A stretch of DNA of 64,000 bases from Myxococcales bacterium (lineage in GTDB: Bacteria; Myxococcota_A; Polyangia; Haliangiales; Haliangiaceae). The stretch is from the NCBI GenBank assembly GCA_028287135.1, contig JAQBQE010000051.1:152126-216125 (forward strand), in the 5' to 3' direction. This document shows positions 20,684 through 30,686 of the stretch, piece after piece (the first letter of the stretch is position 1; each line of letters starts with the position of its first letter). The translations under genes and the position numbers were made by a program. The notes beneath the pieces were generated by a model. It saw nothing but the letters and a program-made list of their open reading frames with translations. It was not told where the DNA came from and ran no database searches.

Positions 20684-21886
20684 ATGGCCAAGACAAGCGT
20701 CAAAGACTTCCTCAGCCGGTTCGTGAAGCCGCTCGTCGCCGGTGGCGAGCTCCACGTTGGCGCTCCGATCCCGCTGCCCGATGTCGCACGCTGGGAGTCC
20801 GAGCTCGGGGAAGCGAGCGTCGAGACCGTCGATGTCGATGACGCGCGAACCGCGGTGCTGTCGACGCTGGTGTGTCGGCCGCCTGCGTTTCTGCTCGAAG
20901 GCGATGAGCTGTCGCTCGCGGCAGGTCTTCACAACGCGCTGTTCCTCGTTCATCCGCGCGCGGACCAGTGGTCGGTGAGTGATCGCCAGCGCCGCAAGAT
21001 CATCGACAGCTCGCTCGCGATGGTCAGCCAGCCGCTGACGCACAACCGCACGCGCGTGATGGCGCGGCACGCGTTGCTCCACAACCTGATGTCGCTGACT
21101 CGCCGTGACATCACGGTGTCGTGGTGGACGGGACGCGCACGCTTCCAGGGCCAGAAGCCGCCAACGCGACTCACCGCGTGGAAGGGCATGCGCCGCGTGC
21201 GCGAGGACGTGACGATCGTCGACTTCGACGAGCTGCTCGCCGTGCCCGACACCGCACCGGTGATCGCCACGCTGCTGCGGCGCACACCGCTGACCCAGCT
21301 GCTCGATGCACATCCAGGGGCCCCTCCGCTGCACTGGGAAGATGCGGTGTTCCTGCTCCGCGATGCCGAGCTCGCGCGCGCGATCGCGTACCGGCTGGTT
21401 CCCGATGCTGCGCCGAAGGAACAGATCACCGGGCCGGCGCGTCTCGCTGCCGCCTACGAGCAGATGCTCGAGCGCGCGCCCGACGAAGGTGACGTCCGCG
21501 CCGTCGGTGCGTTCCTCGTTCACCTCAACGCGCTGTTCTGCCTCGCCGAGCTCAACCTCCGCGAGCCTGGCGCCAAGAGCCCGCTGATCTCGACGGTGCT
21601 GTCCGCCGAGACCGCCGGGCAACGGCCCCGCGGCCTCGCGACCTTGTTCGCGCTCCCCGGTGCACTCGCCGTCGTCGATCCACGGCTCGCGATGCCTCCG
21701 GGGATCGCCGATCTCCCCGCGCTCGCGCAGCGCTGGAAGGTTCATCGCGCGCAGACCGCAGAGCTCCTCGGAGAGGCCGTGATCGATGCGCTCGCGGCAC
21801 GGCTGCGCCGGCACTTCCGGCTCGCGATGCGTGATCCCGCGGAGGTCGTGCAGCTTTCGAGGTCGCCCGGCGTCGCTGGGGAATAG
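20684..21886 (+). CDS. unrecognised 400-aa protein Y
   Basis: MAKTSVKDFLSRFVKPLVAGGELHVG; distinctive ARHALLHNLMSLTRRDITVSWWTGRARF segment. Confidence 0.75.
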   Translation: MAKTSVKDFLSRFVKPLVAGGELHVGAPIPLPDVARWESELGEASVETVDVDDARTAVLSTLVCRPPAFLLEGDELSLAAGLHNALFLVHPRADQWSVSDRQRRKIIDSSLAMVSQPLTHNRTRVMARHALLHNLMSLTRRDITVSWWTGRARFQGQKPPTRLTAWKGMRRVREDVTIVDFDELLAVPDTAPVIATLLRRTPLTQLLDAHPGAPPLHWEDAVFLLRDAELARAIAYRLVPDAAPKEQITGPARLAAAYEQMLERAPDEGDVRAVGAFLVHLNALFCLAELNLREPGAKSPLISTVLSAETAGQRPRGLATLFALPGALAVVDPRLAMPPGIADLPALAQRWKVHRAQTAELLGEAVIDALAARLRRHFRLAMRDPAEVVQLSRSPGVAGE

Positions 21887-21925
21887 AAGGCCTTCAGATG
21901 TTGCCCCAACACTAGGCGGCTGGTG

Positions 21926-22369
21926 CTAGCTCGCGGGCTTTCCGTTCGGGAAACAGCGGACGGCGAACTGCACATAGAGCAAAAGCAGGTCCTTTGGGGA
22001 GTGCGACTCATCTGCGACGGACTGAAGCTGCTCGAAGTTGAATGCGCTGGCCCAGAGGATGCCGTCCACCTCCTCTTGAGATCGCGCGAGTAGGCGATCT
22101 CGCAACGCTTTGGGCAAGGGTTTCCCGTTAACTACTTCGGGGACGTTGGTTGCTCGCCCGGCCTGTCGTCCAGAGACTATGGGCAATCGGCTAAGCTCGC
22201 ACAGCATCAAGAACGTGTCCTTCTGGTCATTCCGCAGTTCCACCTGGTGTGTCCTCAGGAATGCGTCGAGCGCTGCCGAATCCGCTGCCACGGGACTGTC
22301 AGAGGTCGAGGCAGGCTCCCGACCAGGCTCACATGCAACTAGGCACGCAATCACGAGTAACTTTCTCAT
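21926..22369 (-). CDS. hypothetical lipoprotein in a lower-GC patch
   Basis: MRKLLVIACLVACEPG lipobox; 147 aa. Confidence 0.6.
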   Translation of the reverse strand: MRKLLVIACLVACEPGREPASTSDSPVAADSAALDAFLRTHQVELRNDQKDTFLMLCELSRLPIVSGRQAGRATNVPEVVNGKPLPKALRDRLLARSQEEVDGILWASAFNFEQLQSVADESHSPKDLLLLYVQFAVRCFPNGKPAS

Positions 22370-22855
22370 CGCGGTCCTCGGCTAATGGCGCAGGGAAATC
22401 TATTCTTCTCAAACGACAAAGTGGCGAAGTAAATCAAGATACAGGTTCTGGTCCCCCACATGGGCATGCCGACATGCATGCGATGATTCGCGAAAGTGCA
22501 CTTTGCGCACAGATCGCCATTGGCAACCCCTCATCGAGCTGAGCGCACTCGAGCTGGTTGGCGAAGTGCATGACATCGCATTGGTGAATGCACGCACTGC
22601 AGCCGAACCCACCATCGACGCCGAGACGAATGAAACGGCGCCTTATCCCGAAGGTCCTATAGACAACGTGCGGGCCGCCTTCGCCGGCGGTCGCGGATCC
22701 CGGGGGACAAGATCCGCAGCCTGAACATGTCGAGCAACCGCTCCGCCAACATCCAGTGCTTTCGATACACTCACATCCGAGAACGCATTGGGATCCGTTG
22801 TAAGTTCACGCGGTATTTGGGCGTGTCTCCACTCGCTGCTGAGTGGCATGCGACG

Positions 22856-23902
22856 TCAGTCCGCGAACGTCGTCGCGTCGATCGAGAACCGGTACCGCAC
22901 GTCGCCCTTGATCGTGCGCTCGTACGCCTCGTTGATCTGACGAGCGGCGATCACCTCGACGTCGGCGACGAGGTTGTGCTGGCTGCAGAACTCGAGCATC
23001 TCCTGGGTCTCGCGGATCCCGCCGATCGCCGAGCCCGCGATCCGCTTGTTGCCACCGATCAGCGAGAACGCGCTCATCAGCGACGGCTCGGGCGGCGCGC
23101 CGACACACACCATCGTGCCGAACGGGCGCAGCAGCTTGAGATAGGCGCCGTAGTCGTGCTTCGCCGAGACCGTATCGATCAGCAGATCGTAGCGGCCCGC
23201 GAGCCGGGTGAACGTCGCCGGGTCGCTCGTCAGGCCGAAGTCCACGGCACCGAGCCGGGTCGCATCGGCCTGCTTGCTTTGCGAGGTGCTGAGCATCGTG
23301 ACCTCCGCGCCCATCGCGGCGGCGATCTTGACCGCCATGTGGCCAAGACCGCCGAGCCCGACCACACCGACGCGCGTGCCCGGCTTGCAGTCGAACTGCC
23401 GCAGCGGCGAGTAGGTCGTGATGCCCGCGCACAGCAGCGGTGCCACCCCGGCCGGCGCCAGGTTGTTCGGCACCTTCAGTGCGAAATGCTCGGTGACGAC
23501 GATCTGCTGGGCATAGCCGCCGTAGGTCGGCGTCACGCGGTCCATCTCCGTGCTGTTGTACGTGCCGGCGGCGCCGCGCTCGCAGAACTGCTCGTGATGC
23601 TCACCGCAGTACGTACACGTTCGACACGAGTCGACGAGGCAACCGATGCCGGCCAGATCGCCGACCGCGAGCTTCGTGACCTCGGCGCCGATCGCCGTGA
23701 CGCGTCCGACGATCTCGTGACCGGGGACCATCGGGAACGCCGCCTTGCCCCACTCAGCGCGAACCTGATGGATGTCGCTGTGGCAGATGCCGGAGAACAG
23801 GATGTCGAGCTGGACGTCGCGAGGCCCCACGGCCCGACGCTCGATCGTCGAGGGCGCCAGGGGTGCGCTCGCGGACGCTGCTGCATAGACGCGCGTTTTC
23901 AT
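22856..23902 (-). CDS. zinc-dependent NAD(P)-dependent alcohol dehydrogenase
   Basis: GICHSDIHQVR, GHEIVGRV, CRTCTYCGEHHEQFC, GVVGLGGLGHMAVKIA. Confidence 0.93.
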   Translation of the reverse strand: MKTRVYAAASASAPLAPSTIERRAVGPRDVQLDILFSGICHSDIHQVRAEWGKAAFPMVPGHEIVGRVTAIGAEVTKLAVGDLAGIGCLVDSCRTCTYCGEHHEQFCERGAAGTYNSTEMDRVTPTYGGYAQQIVVTEHFALKVPNNLAPAGVAPLLCAGITTYSPLRQFDCKPGTRVGVVGLGGLGHMAVKIAAAMGAEVTMLSTSQSKQADATRLGAVDFGLTSDPATFTRLAGRYDLLIDTVSAKHDYGAYLKLLRPFGTMVCVGAPPEPSLMSAFSLIGGNKRIAGSAIGGIRETQEMLEFCSQHNLVADVEVIAARQINEAYERTIKGDVRYRFSIDATTFAD

Positions 23903-23997
23903 CCGGCCACTGTGGCAGGAATGCGTGAATGCGCATCCGGCTAAGCTGGCCAGGTGCCTGGATCGAGCACGGTTTTCGGGTAATGTGCATTGTCCAG

Positions 23998-25227
23998 ATG
24001 GTCGCGCCGCCCACGACTCCGCGTAACTTTGCCGTCGACGTCGCACGGGCCTCCGCCTCGTTCCAGGACCTCGCCCGGCAGATGGGGGCGCAGTTCCTCG
24101 ACAAGCAGGAGATCATCCGCCTGATGGTCGTCTCCGCGATCGCGGGCGAGCACATGGTGATCGTCGGTCCGCCCGGTACCGCGAAGTCGGCGATGATCGA
24201 CATGTTCTCGAAGCTGATCGACGCCAAGTACTTCGAGTACTTGCTGACGCGCTTCACCGAGCCCAACGAGCTGTTCGGCCCGGTCGACATCGTTGCGTTC
24301 CGCGAGGGTCGCTACACGCGCCGCCTCGAGAACATGTTGCCGACCGCCGAGGTCGTGTTCCTCGACGAGATCTTCAAGTCGAACTCCGCGATTTTGAACT
24401 CGCTGCTGCACGTCATCAACGAGCGCAAGTTCCAGAACGGTCCCGATGTCGTCCAGGTTCCACTGATCTCGCTGTTCGCCGCGTCGAACGAGGTGCCGAA
24501 CGACGAGAACCTGGCGGCGATGTTCGACCGCTTCCTCGTGCGCGTGCTGTCGGACAACCTCGACAGCTATCACTTCCACGAGCTCATGAAGAAGGGCATC
24601 TCCCTCGAGCTCCGCAAGATGACCGGCCGCGGCGTCGACAATGTCGGCCGGCCCGTCGCCGAGCTGCGCCCCGTGATCTCGGCCCGGGACCTCCGTCAGA
24701 TCCAGCAGAACTTCGACAAGTTCATGGTGTTCCCGGAAGAGTTCCTCACCAAGTACAAGGGAATCATCTTCCAGATCCGTAGCGAGGGCATCTCGGTCTC
24801 GGATCGTCGAGCGGTGAAGCTCCTCAAGCTGTTCGCGGCGTCGGCCGTGTTCGATGGCCGCACCAAGGTCCACGACGGCGACTTCTTCATCCTCCGCCAC
24901 ATCTGGAACAACCTCGATCAGGTCGAGCTCCTCGAGGAGATCGTGAACCCGATCGTCGACTCGTACTACCGCGAGCATCCAGACGAGCGTCGGTTCATCG
25001 GCCCGTCGGCGAGCCTCGACGACCTGCTGGCCGAGCTCGGCGTCATTCGCGAGCTCCTGACCGCGGGCACCGAGCTCTCGGACATCCAGCTGTTCAGCCA
25101 GCTCAAGAACCTCAACGAGATCAAGGTCGCGCTCGCAGCGCTCCCTGGGGAGGCTGCGGCCCGGATGATCCGCGAGGTCGATCAGCTGCTCGAGACCGTG
25201 TTCGCGTCGTCGAAGTTCGGTCTCTGA
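23998..25227 (+). CDS. MoxR-family AAA+ ATPase (RavA-like)
   Basis: VGPPGTAKSAM Walker A, EVVFLDEIFKSNSAILNSLLHVINERKFQNG Walker B region, ASNEVP. Confidence 0.92.
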   Translation: MVAPPTTPRNFAVDVARASASFQDLARQMGAQFLDKQEIIRLMVVSAIAGEHMVIVGPPGTAKSAMIDMFSKLIDAKYFEYLLTRFTEPNELFGPVDIVAFREGRYTRRLENMLPTAEVVFLDEIFKSNSAILNSLLHVINERKFQNGPDVVQVPLISLFAASNEVPNDENLAAMFDRFLVRVLSDNLDSYHFHELMKKGISLELRKMTGRGVDNVGRPVAELRPVISARDLRQIQQNFDKFMVFPEEFLTKYKGIIFQIRSEGISVSDRRAVKLLKLFAASAVFDGRTKVHDGDFFILRHIWNNLDQVELLEEIVNPIVDSYYREHPDERRFIGPSASLDDLLAELGVIRELLTAGTELSDIQLFSQLKNLNEIKVALAALPGEAAARMIREVDQLLETVFASSKFGL

Positions 25228-25243
25228 GCTTTCGATCGCAGCT

Positions 25244-25753
25244 TCAAGCCTTCTGGAACGGCAGCTCGGTGATGTAGTCCTGCTTGCCGAGGTCGACGCC
25301 GTTGTGGCGCAGGATCGAGTAGGCCGTCGTCAGGTGGAAGTGGAAGTTTGGCAGTGCGAGGTGGTCGAGGTAATCGCCGCCACGCATCGGCGCGGGCAGC
25401 CACGACGGCTTGCACGCGCGCTCCTCGGCACCGTTGAAGTCCTCGCGCGTGAACGTGGCGAGGTGGTCGACCATCGTCTTGATGCGCGCGCGAGCCTCGG
25501 CAACCGTCTTCTCGGTATCCGGGTGCGACGGCGCCGGCTTGCCGCTCAGGTACGCGACGGCGTACTTCGCCTGATCGCACGCGGCCTGGATCTGGCGAAC
25601 GAGCGGGTGCTGGTCGGGCGCAAGGCGCGCCTGGAGCAGCGTCTCGACGTCGAACTTCTTGGACTCGGCGAACGCCGTGGCCTTGTCGAGCCACTGGTTC
25701 ACGGCCTTGAGGTGCTTCGAGAAGATCGGGACGGTCGCGTCGTAGAGGTTCAT
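25244..25753 (-). CDS. DUF1993-family protein
   Basis: MNLYDATVPIFSKHLKAVNQWLDKA, LPNFHFHLTTAYSILRHNGVDLGKQDYI. Confidence 0.85.
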   Translation of the reverse strand: MNLYDATVPIFSKHLKAVNQWLDKATAFAESKKFDVETLLQARLAPDQHPLVRQIQAACDQAKYAVAYLSGKPAPSHPDTEKTVAEARARIKTMVDHLATFTREDFNGAEERACKPSWLPAPMRGGDYLDHLALPNFHFHLTTAYSILRHNGVDLGKQDYITELPFQKA

Positions 25754-25768
25754 GGACGCGAGACTAGC

Positions 25769-26584
25769 TCAGCGCCGCGCCAGGGTGACGACCACAGGAC
25801 GATGATCCGACGTGCCAGCATCGAGCACGCGGGCGTCGCTGGCGGTCAGGTGGCTGTCGATCATGACGTGATCGATGTCGATCGAGAGCAGCGACTTCTT
25901 GCGACCGTCCATCACGGTCTCGTAGTGCCAGCTCGTCGGACCCGTCGTGGTCACGCGCGTCATCCCGTGCTTCGCCAGGTACTGGATCGCCTTGCCGTCG
26001 GGCGGATCGTTGAAGTCGCCGGCGACGATCGTCGGGAGGTCGTACTGGATCTTTTGCCAGTACGCCTCGATCTCGCGGCGCCGGATCGGCGGCGTGGTCT
26101 GCCAGCCGCGGACCCACGATCCACCGTCGAGGTTCGGGCGCAGATGGACGTTGAGGACCTGCAGCATTCCGAGGGGGCTCTCGATCAGGAGACGTGACGC
26201 CGGGAACCATCCACCACGCGGCGGGTTCCACACGTCCTCGGATTTGATCGGGTGCTTCGACAGCACGCCAAGCCCGCCCGCCGCGCGCGCGGTGACCTGA
26301 TACGACTGGTGCGGGAACTGCTCCTTGAACCGCGCGTGGAGCGCATGCCGCCACTCGGCGGTGACCTCCTGGAGCAGCACGATGTCGGCGTCCCCGGCCT
26401 GGATCGCGTCGAGCGTCGATGCGTGATCCGGGTTTCCGTAGTTGAGGTTGTAGGTCATCAACCGCACGGCCTTCACCGCAAGGTGAGCTCGGGACGGAGA
26501 TGCGACGAGGGCCACCAGTACCACCGCGAGCAGAGGGAGCAATCGCACCGCGAACAACATGACCGAAATTCGCGATCGCGCCAT
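25769..26584 (-). CDS. endonuclease/exonuclease/phosphatase-family protein
   Basis: LMTYNLNYG, LLQEVT, VAGDFNDPPDG, DIDHVMIDS, SDHRPVVV. Confidence 0.9.
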   Translation of the reverse strand: MARSRISVMLFAVRLLPLLAVVLVALVASPSRAHLAVKAVRLMTYNLNYGNPDHASTLDAIQAGDADIVLLQEVTAEWRHALHARFKEQFPHQSYQVTARAAGGLGVLSKHPIKSEDVWNPPRGGWFPASRLLIESPLGMLQVLNVHLRPNLDGGSWVRGWQTTPPIRRREIEAYWQKIQYDLPTIVAGDFNDPPDGKAIQYLAKHGMTRVTTTGPTSWHYETVMDGRKKSLLSIDIDHVMIDSHLTASDARVLDAGTSDHRPVVVTLARR

Positions 26585-26638
26585 GTGTGCACGGAGAGAC
26601 ACGAGAACCTCTGAGCCGTTGCGTGCTAGCCTTCGCCC

Positions 26639-28162
26639 GTGCCGATTCCGGTCGAACGTCGACGGAGCTTCCTCGCCCGCCAGGCCGCGACGATGGCGCT
26701 GTCCCACGTCCAGGTCGACACGCCGATGGCGCTCGTCCGCGCCTCGGCATGGAGTAACTCGCTCGCCCGCATGGGCGTGCACCTGCCGCTGTTCGTCGTT
26801 CACGACATCGGGGTGATGCTGTCGATGACGCGCGGGGCCGGCGGCTACGTGATCCGGGCTCGCGAGGCACAGCTCGCGCGGATCCAGATGGCCCCGACCG
26901 CCAAGCCGCAGCTCGACAAGTATCGCCGGCTGCTCGAGAACATCGCGGCGTCCGAGGTCACCGAACGGCTCGCGGGCCTGCGCCTGCGAGACGAGATGGT
27001 CGCCGTGCTGCTCTCGAGGATCCTCGGTGATACCTACAATCGCTGGCGCGACCGCAGCAAGAGCTCGGGGGCCGAGCCGTTGCCGCTCGACCTCGGGATC
27101 CTCGGCGAGATCGACTACGCCGATCACTTCCGCGACTTCGATCCGCGCAGCCTGTGGGGCTTCATCGAGCACCTCGAGGCGCAGTCGATGCACATCTACA
27201 CCCAGGTCGAGCTGATCGATCTCGATACGGTGCGGCTGCTCGGCCTGTTCAAGGAAGACAGCGCCTCGGGCTCCGAGGCGCTCGGCGGGGCGATCGACCT
27301 CGTCGATCTGTTCGCGGCGCTCGGATCCCCTGAGGCCAACGACGTCGCGAACTTCTCGCTCGATCTGTTGCCGAGCGTGCTCGAGACCCGCCGCTCGACC
27401 GGCGCCCAGACGTTCGCTGTCGACGGTTATGCGTCCATCGAGCGCAAGGGCAACATCGATTCACTCGTGCTGTCCGAGCTCGCCTACGATCGCGAGATCT
27501 TCGAGCAGAAGGTGGTCGATGCCGAGCTGCTGTACTACGGCCGCGAGAAGCAGCGCGAGGACGAGCGTCGCCTGCAGTACATCCTGATCGACTGCTCGGC
27601 CTCGATGCGCGGGCAGCGCCAGGTGTTCGCGCGCGGCCTCGCGCTCGCGCTGATCAAGAAGCTGACCCTCGAAGGCGACGAGATCTGGGTCCGGTTCTTC
27701 GATTCGCGCCTGCACGAGACGATCAAGATCGGGCGCTCCGGCCAGGTACCGGTGCCGTATCTCCTGAGCTTTCGCTCCGAGCGCGGCCGCAACTACGGCA
27801 AGGTGTTCCGGCAGCTGCTGGTCGAGGTCACGCGCCTGCGGCGCGAGCAGAAGCGTCGCGTCGTGCTCTACACGATCACGCACGGGCAGTGTCACATCGA
27901 GCCCGAGCTGATCACCGCGCTCAAGCAGCAGGCGTTCATGTACGGCGTCGTCGTGTTGCCGTCGAGCGATCAGCTACCGGAGTTCGTGCCGCTGCTCGAC
28001 CGCCAGCAGATCGTGTCGGGCGACGTGCTGACCAACCGGGCCGAGCGCCAGCGTCGCGCTCTCGACATCGTTGGTGACGCGACCAAGACGCGGAAGGCGC
28101 AGTCTGCGGAACCGCCGCCGACGGACTCAGCGGTCAGCCGGCGGATGAACGTGGTGCGCTGA
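26639..28162 (+). CDS. von Willebrand factor A (MIDAS) domain protein
   Basis: ILIDCSASMRGQRQVFARGLALALIKK; C-terminal vWA after a long unrecognised N-terminal region. Confidence 0.85.
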   Translation: MPIPVERRRSFLARQAATMALSHVQVDTPMALVRASAWSNSLARMGVHLPLFVVHDIGVMLSMTRGAGGYVIRAREAQLARIQMAPTAKPQLDKYRRLLENIAASEVTERLAGLRLRDEMVAVLLSRILGDTYNRWRDRSKSSGAEPLPLDLGILGEIDYADHFRDFDPRSLWGFIEHLEAQSMHIYTQVELIDLDTVRLLGLFKEDSASGSEALGGAIDLVDLFAALGSPEANDVANFSLDLLPSVLETRRSTGAQTFAVDGYASIERKGNIDSLVLSELAYDREIFEQKVVDAELLYYGREKQREDERRLQYILIDCSASMRGQRQVFARGLALALIKKLTLEGDEIWVRFFDSRLHETIKIGRSGQVPVPYLLSFRSERGRNYGKVFRQLLVEVTRLRREQKRRVVLYTITHGQCHIEPELITALKQQAFMYGVVVLPSSDQLPEFVPLLDRQQIVSGDVLTNRAERQRRALDIVGDATKTRKAQSAEPPPTDSAVSRRMNVVR

Positions 28163-29973
28163 TGGCGCGCAAGCAATTCAACTCGATCGAATCGACCGCC
28201 GATCAGGCCGAGGCGCTGGTCCAGCAGGGCAGGTGGGCAGAGGCCGAGCGCAACTACCGCGAGCTGATCGGGCAGACCCACGTCATCAACTACGAGTACG
28301 ACGACTGGTTGCGCCGGCTCGGCGAGATCTATCGCCACCTCAATCGCGGCCGCGAGGCCTCGTTCGTCTATCTCTATCTTCACTACTTCGACATGGCGCG
28401 TGGCCAGCTCGCCGGCGAGGAGCACATCGGTCTGCGCGCGCGGCTCGCCGAGATCGAGAAGAAGTGGACCGAGGCGGCGGGGCTGTACCAGCAGGCAAAG
28501 CTCCCGGTGCACGCCGCGGTCGCGTTCGAGCGCGCCAAGCAGTACACCGACGCCAGTGCCGCATGGAAGGCGCTCGTCCAGACCGCGGGGCTTGGCCATC
28601 GGCCGTACGAGGCGGCGCTGGTCCACTTCAACTACGGGCTCGCCGCGGTCCGGCTCGACGCCAACTCCGCCGAGGCGCGACGCGCGCTGATCGAGAGCCA
28701 GCGCAAGCTCGAGCAGGTCGCGGATGACTTCGAGCAGGTCGGGGAGCTCGAGCGCGCGTTCGATTGCTTCCAGATCTTGCTCAAGCTCGGCAAGGAGAGC
28801 TCGCAGTTCGAGAACCTGGCCGAGGGCTACGTCAACTGCATCCGCGTGCTGCGCGACGACAACCTGAAGTTCTACGTCCTCCAGTACTACGAGGATTTCA
28901 TCAAGCTCGCGCTCGAGCGTGGCGAGCTGCATGCCGCGGCGACGCTCTATCAGGAAGCTGCGGCGTTCGCAGCGCGCGCAGGTCTGCCGTACGACCGCCA
29001 CTACCAGCACAAGAGCGCGCTGACCTGGATGCGGTGCGCCGACAAGTTCGTCGAGACCGGCGTGCCGGTGCAGATGACCGAGAACGCGCTGCTCGCCGCC
29101 GCGTCGCAGCATTCGGCGGTCGGAGACTATCCGGCGGTTCGCGAGTGCTTCGAGAAGCTCGCGGGACTCGAGCTGCCGGATCGCGCGAAGAAGCGGTTCT
29201 CGACCATCGCTCAGCGCTATCGCGGGCTCGCGGCTCCGCCGGTGGAACTGCCAGGGCTACCCGACTACCTCAAGCAGCAGCACGCGTACGCCGATATCTG
29301 GTTTGTCGATCTTCTCGAGTGGGAGATGGACGGCGATCCGTACGCGGTCGCCGCCTCGATCGTCGGTGACCTGCGCTATCCGAACGGCATCCGCCGTCGC
29401 GCGCTCGTGGTGCTCCTGACGCTCGCCGATGCCCAGAGCCGCAAGCAGGATGGCGAGACCGAGACCCTGGTCCATGTCGCCGAGCTGCTCGGCGAGCTGC
29501 AGTCCTATGCGGCGCTATCACCGCTCGAGAAGCTGTTCGGCTCGACGGACCCGGTGATCCGGCGGGCGGCGGTCCGAGCGCTCCGGTTCCTCTACTTCAA
29601 GCGGTCCTTCGTGATCGTGCGCAAGGCGCTCGCCGATCCGGATGCGCAGGTCCGCGAGGCCGCGCTCGTCGCGATCGGCGGTCTCCACTTCCCGCACGCG
29701 TTCAATCCCCTGGCGCGGATCTACCGCGAGAGCAACGATCCGCGGGTCCGCACGTCCGCGCTGCAGTCGATCGGGAAGATCCAGACCGTCGAGGCCGGTG
29801 AGTTCCTCGTCATGGTCCTGCGTCAGGAGACCGGGGGGCTGCGTGATGCAGCTCATCAATCGCTCGCGCAGATGGACAACGCCGACGTGCTGCCGATCCT
29901 TCGCCAGCACCACGAGATCGAGACCAATCCGCAGGTTCGCGAGACGCTCGGCGAGCTGCTGCGCCGACACTGA
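28162..29973 (+). CDS. TPR-like / HEAT-repeat-like protein
   Basis: N-terminal helical repeats; C-terminal DPDAQVREAALVAIGGL and NDPRVRTSALQSIGKI HEAT units; start overlaps vWA stop (TGATG). Confidence 0.85.
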   Translation: MARKQFNSIESTADQAEALVQQGRWAEAERNYRELIGQTHVINYEYDDWLRRLGEIYRHLNRGREASFVYLYLHYFDMARGQLAGEEHIGLRARLAEIEKKWTEAAGLYQQAKLPVHAAVAFERAKQYTDASAAWKALVQTAGLGHRPYEAALVHFNYGLAAVRLDANSAEARRALIESQRKLEQVADDFEQVGELERAFDCFQILLKLGKESSQFENLAEGYVNCIRVLRDDNLKFYVLQYYEDFIKLALERGELHAAATLYQEAAAFAARAGLPYDRHYQHKSALTWMRCADKFVETGVPVQMTENALLAAASQHSAVGDYPAVRECFEKLAGLELPDRAKKRFSTIAQRYRGLAAPPVELPGLPDYLKQQHAYADIWFVDLLEWEMDGDPYAVAASIVGDLRYPNGIRRRALVVLLTLADAQSRKQDGETETLVHVAELLGELQSYAALSPLEKLFGSTDPVIRRAAVRALRFLYFKRSFVIVRKALADPDAQVREAALVAIGGLHFPHAFNPLARIYRESNDPRVRTSALQSIGKIQTVEAGEFLVMVLRQETGGLRDAAHQSLAQMDNADVLPILRQHHEIETNPQVRETLGELLRRH

Positions 29974-30044
29974 CCCACGTCGCGATCGCCCGAAAATTTC
30001 GGACGATACGCCGAGCGCCATTTACGGCAGAATCGTTGCCGATC

Positions 30045-30659
30045 ATGGGTGAATTCTCGGGCTCCGCCGTGGGTGCGGTCGAGCCACCACACGCTCGCGT
30101 GCTGCCGATCGCCGGCACACGTCGTCATCGACCACTCACCGGAACCGCCGGGATCTTGCTGTTCGTCTGCATGTTCATGCCGGCGATGCGCGGCTGCGGC
30201 GACTCGGCGGTGGTGCCCCTCGACGTTCCTCCGTTCTTGCCGCCGTATCTCTATGGCCTCGTGTTCGCGTTCGTCGCGATGACGCGGTCGCAGAAGGGCG
30301 TGATGGCCGGCATCGTCGCTCTGCGGCTGCTCGCGACCGTCGTTGCGTTCGCGGGCTTCATCGTGTTCCTGATCGCACCCTCGGTCGGGATCGTCGAGCT
30401 CTCCGTCGGCATCGTGTTGCTCGCGACGGTCGGCTCGCGTGGATTCACGGAGCATCGGCTGGCGTTGACCGCGCTGATCATGGGCGCGGTGTGTACGCTG
30501 TGGTTCGGCCTGTGGAGCGTGACGGCCGACGCCTTGCTCGGCGTGCACCTCTCGCTCGCGAGCTCGATCGGCCTGTTCCTCGGTGGAGGGTTCTGGCTCG
30601 TCGAGCTTCTGATCCACCCCCCGGCGCGCATGCCGATCGCGGTCGCCCGTCGCCATTAG
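30045..30659 (+). CDS. multi-pass membrane protein, hypothetical
   Basis: several hydrophobic helices. Confidence 0.6.
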   Translation: MGEFSGSAVGAVEPPHARVLPIAGTRRHRPLTGTAGILLFVCMFMPAMRGCGDSAVVPLDVPPFLPPYLYGLVFAFVAMTRSQKGVMAGIVALRLLATVVAFAGFIVFLIAPSVGIVELSVGIVLLATVGSRGFTEHRLALTALIMGAVCTLWFGLWSVTADALLGVHLSLASSIGLFLGGGFWLVELLIHPPARMPIAVARRH

Positions 30660-30686
30660 CCGGCGAGGGCGCGATATGCTCGCGCC

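Noticed and set aside
18498-20696. 732-aa - strand ORF (and similar long antisense ORFs at 5532-7067, 31668-33485, 42719-44338, 47205-48605, 55917-57395, 62032-63687)
   Set aside because: Arg/Asp/His-rich translations antisense to well-supported genes, as expected from high GC and third-position bias.
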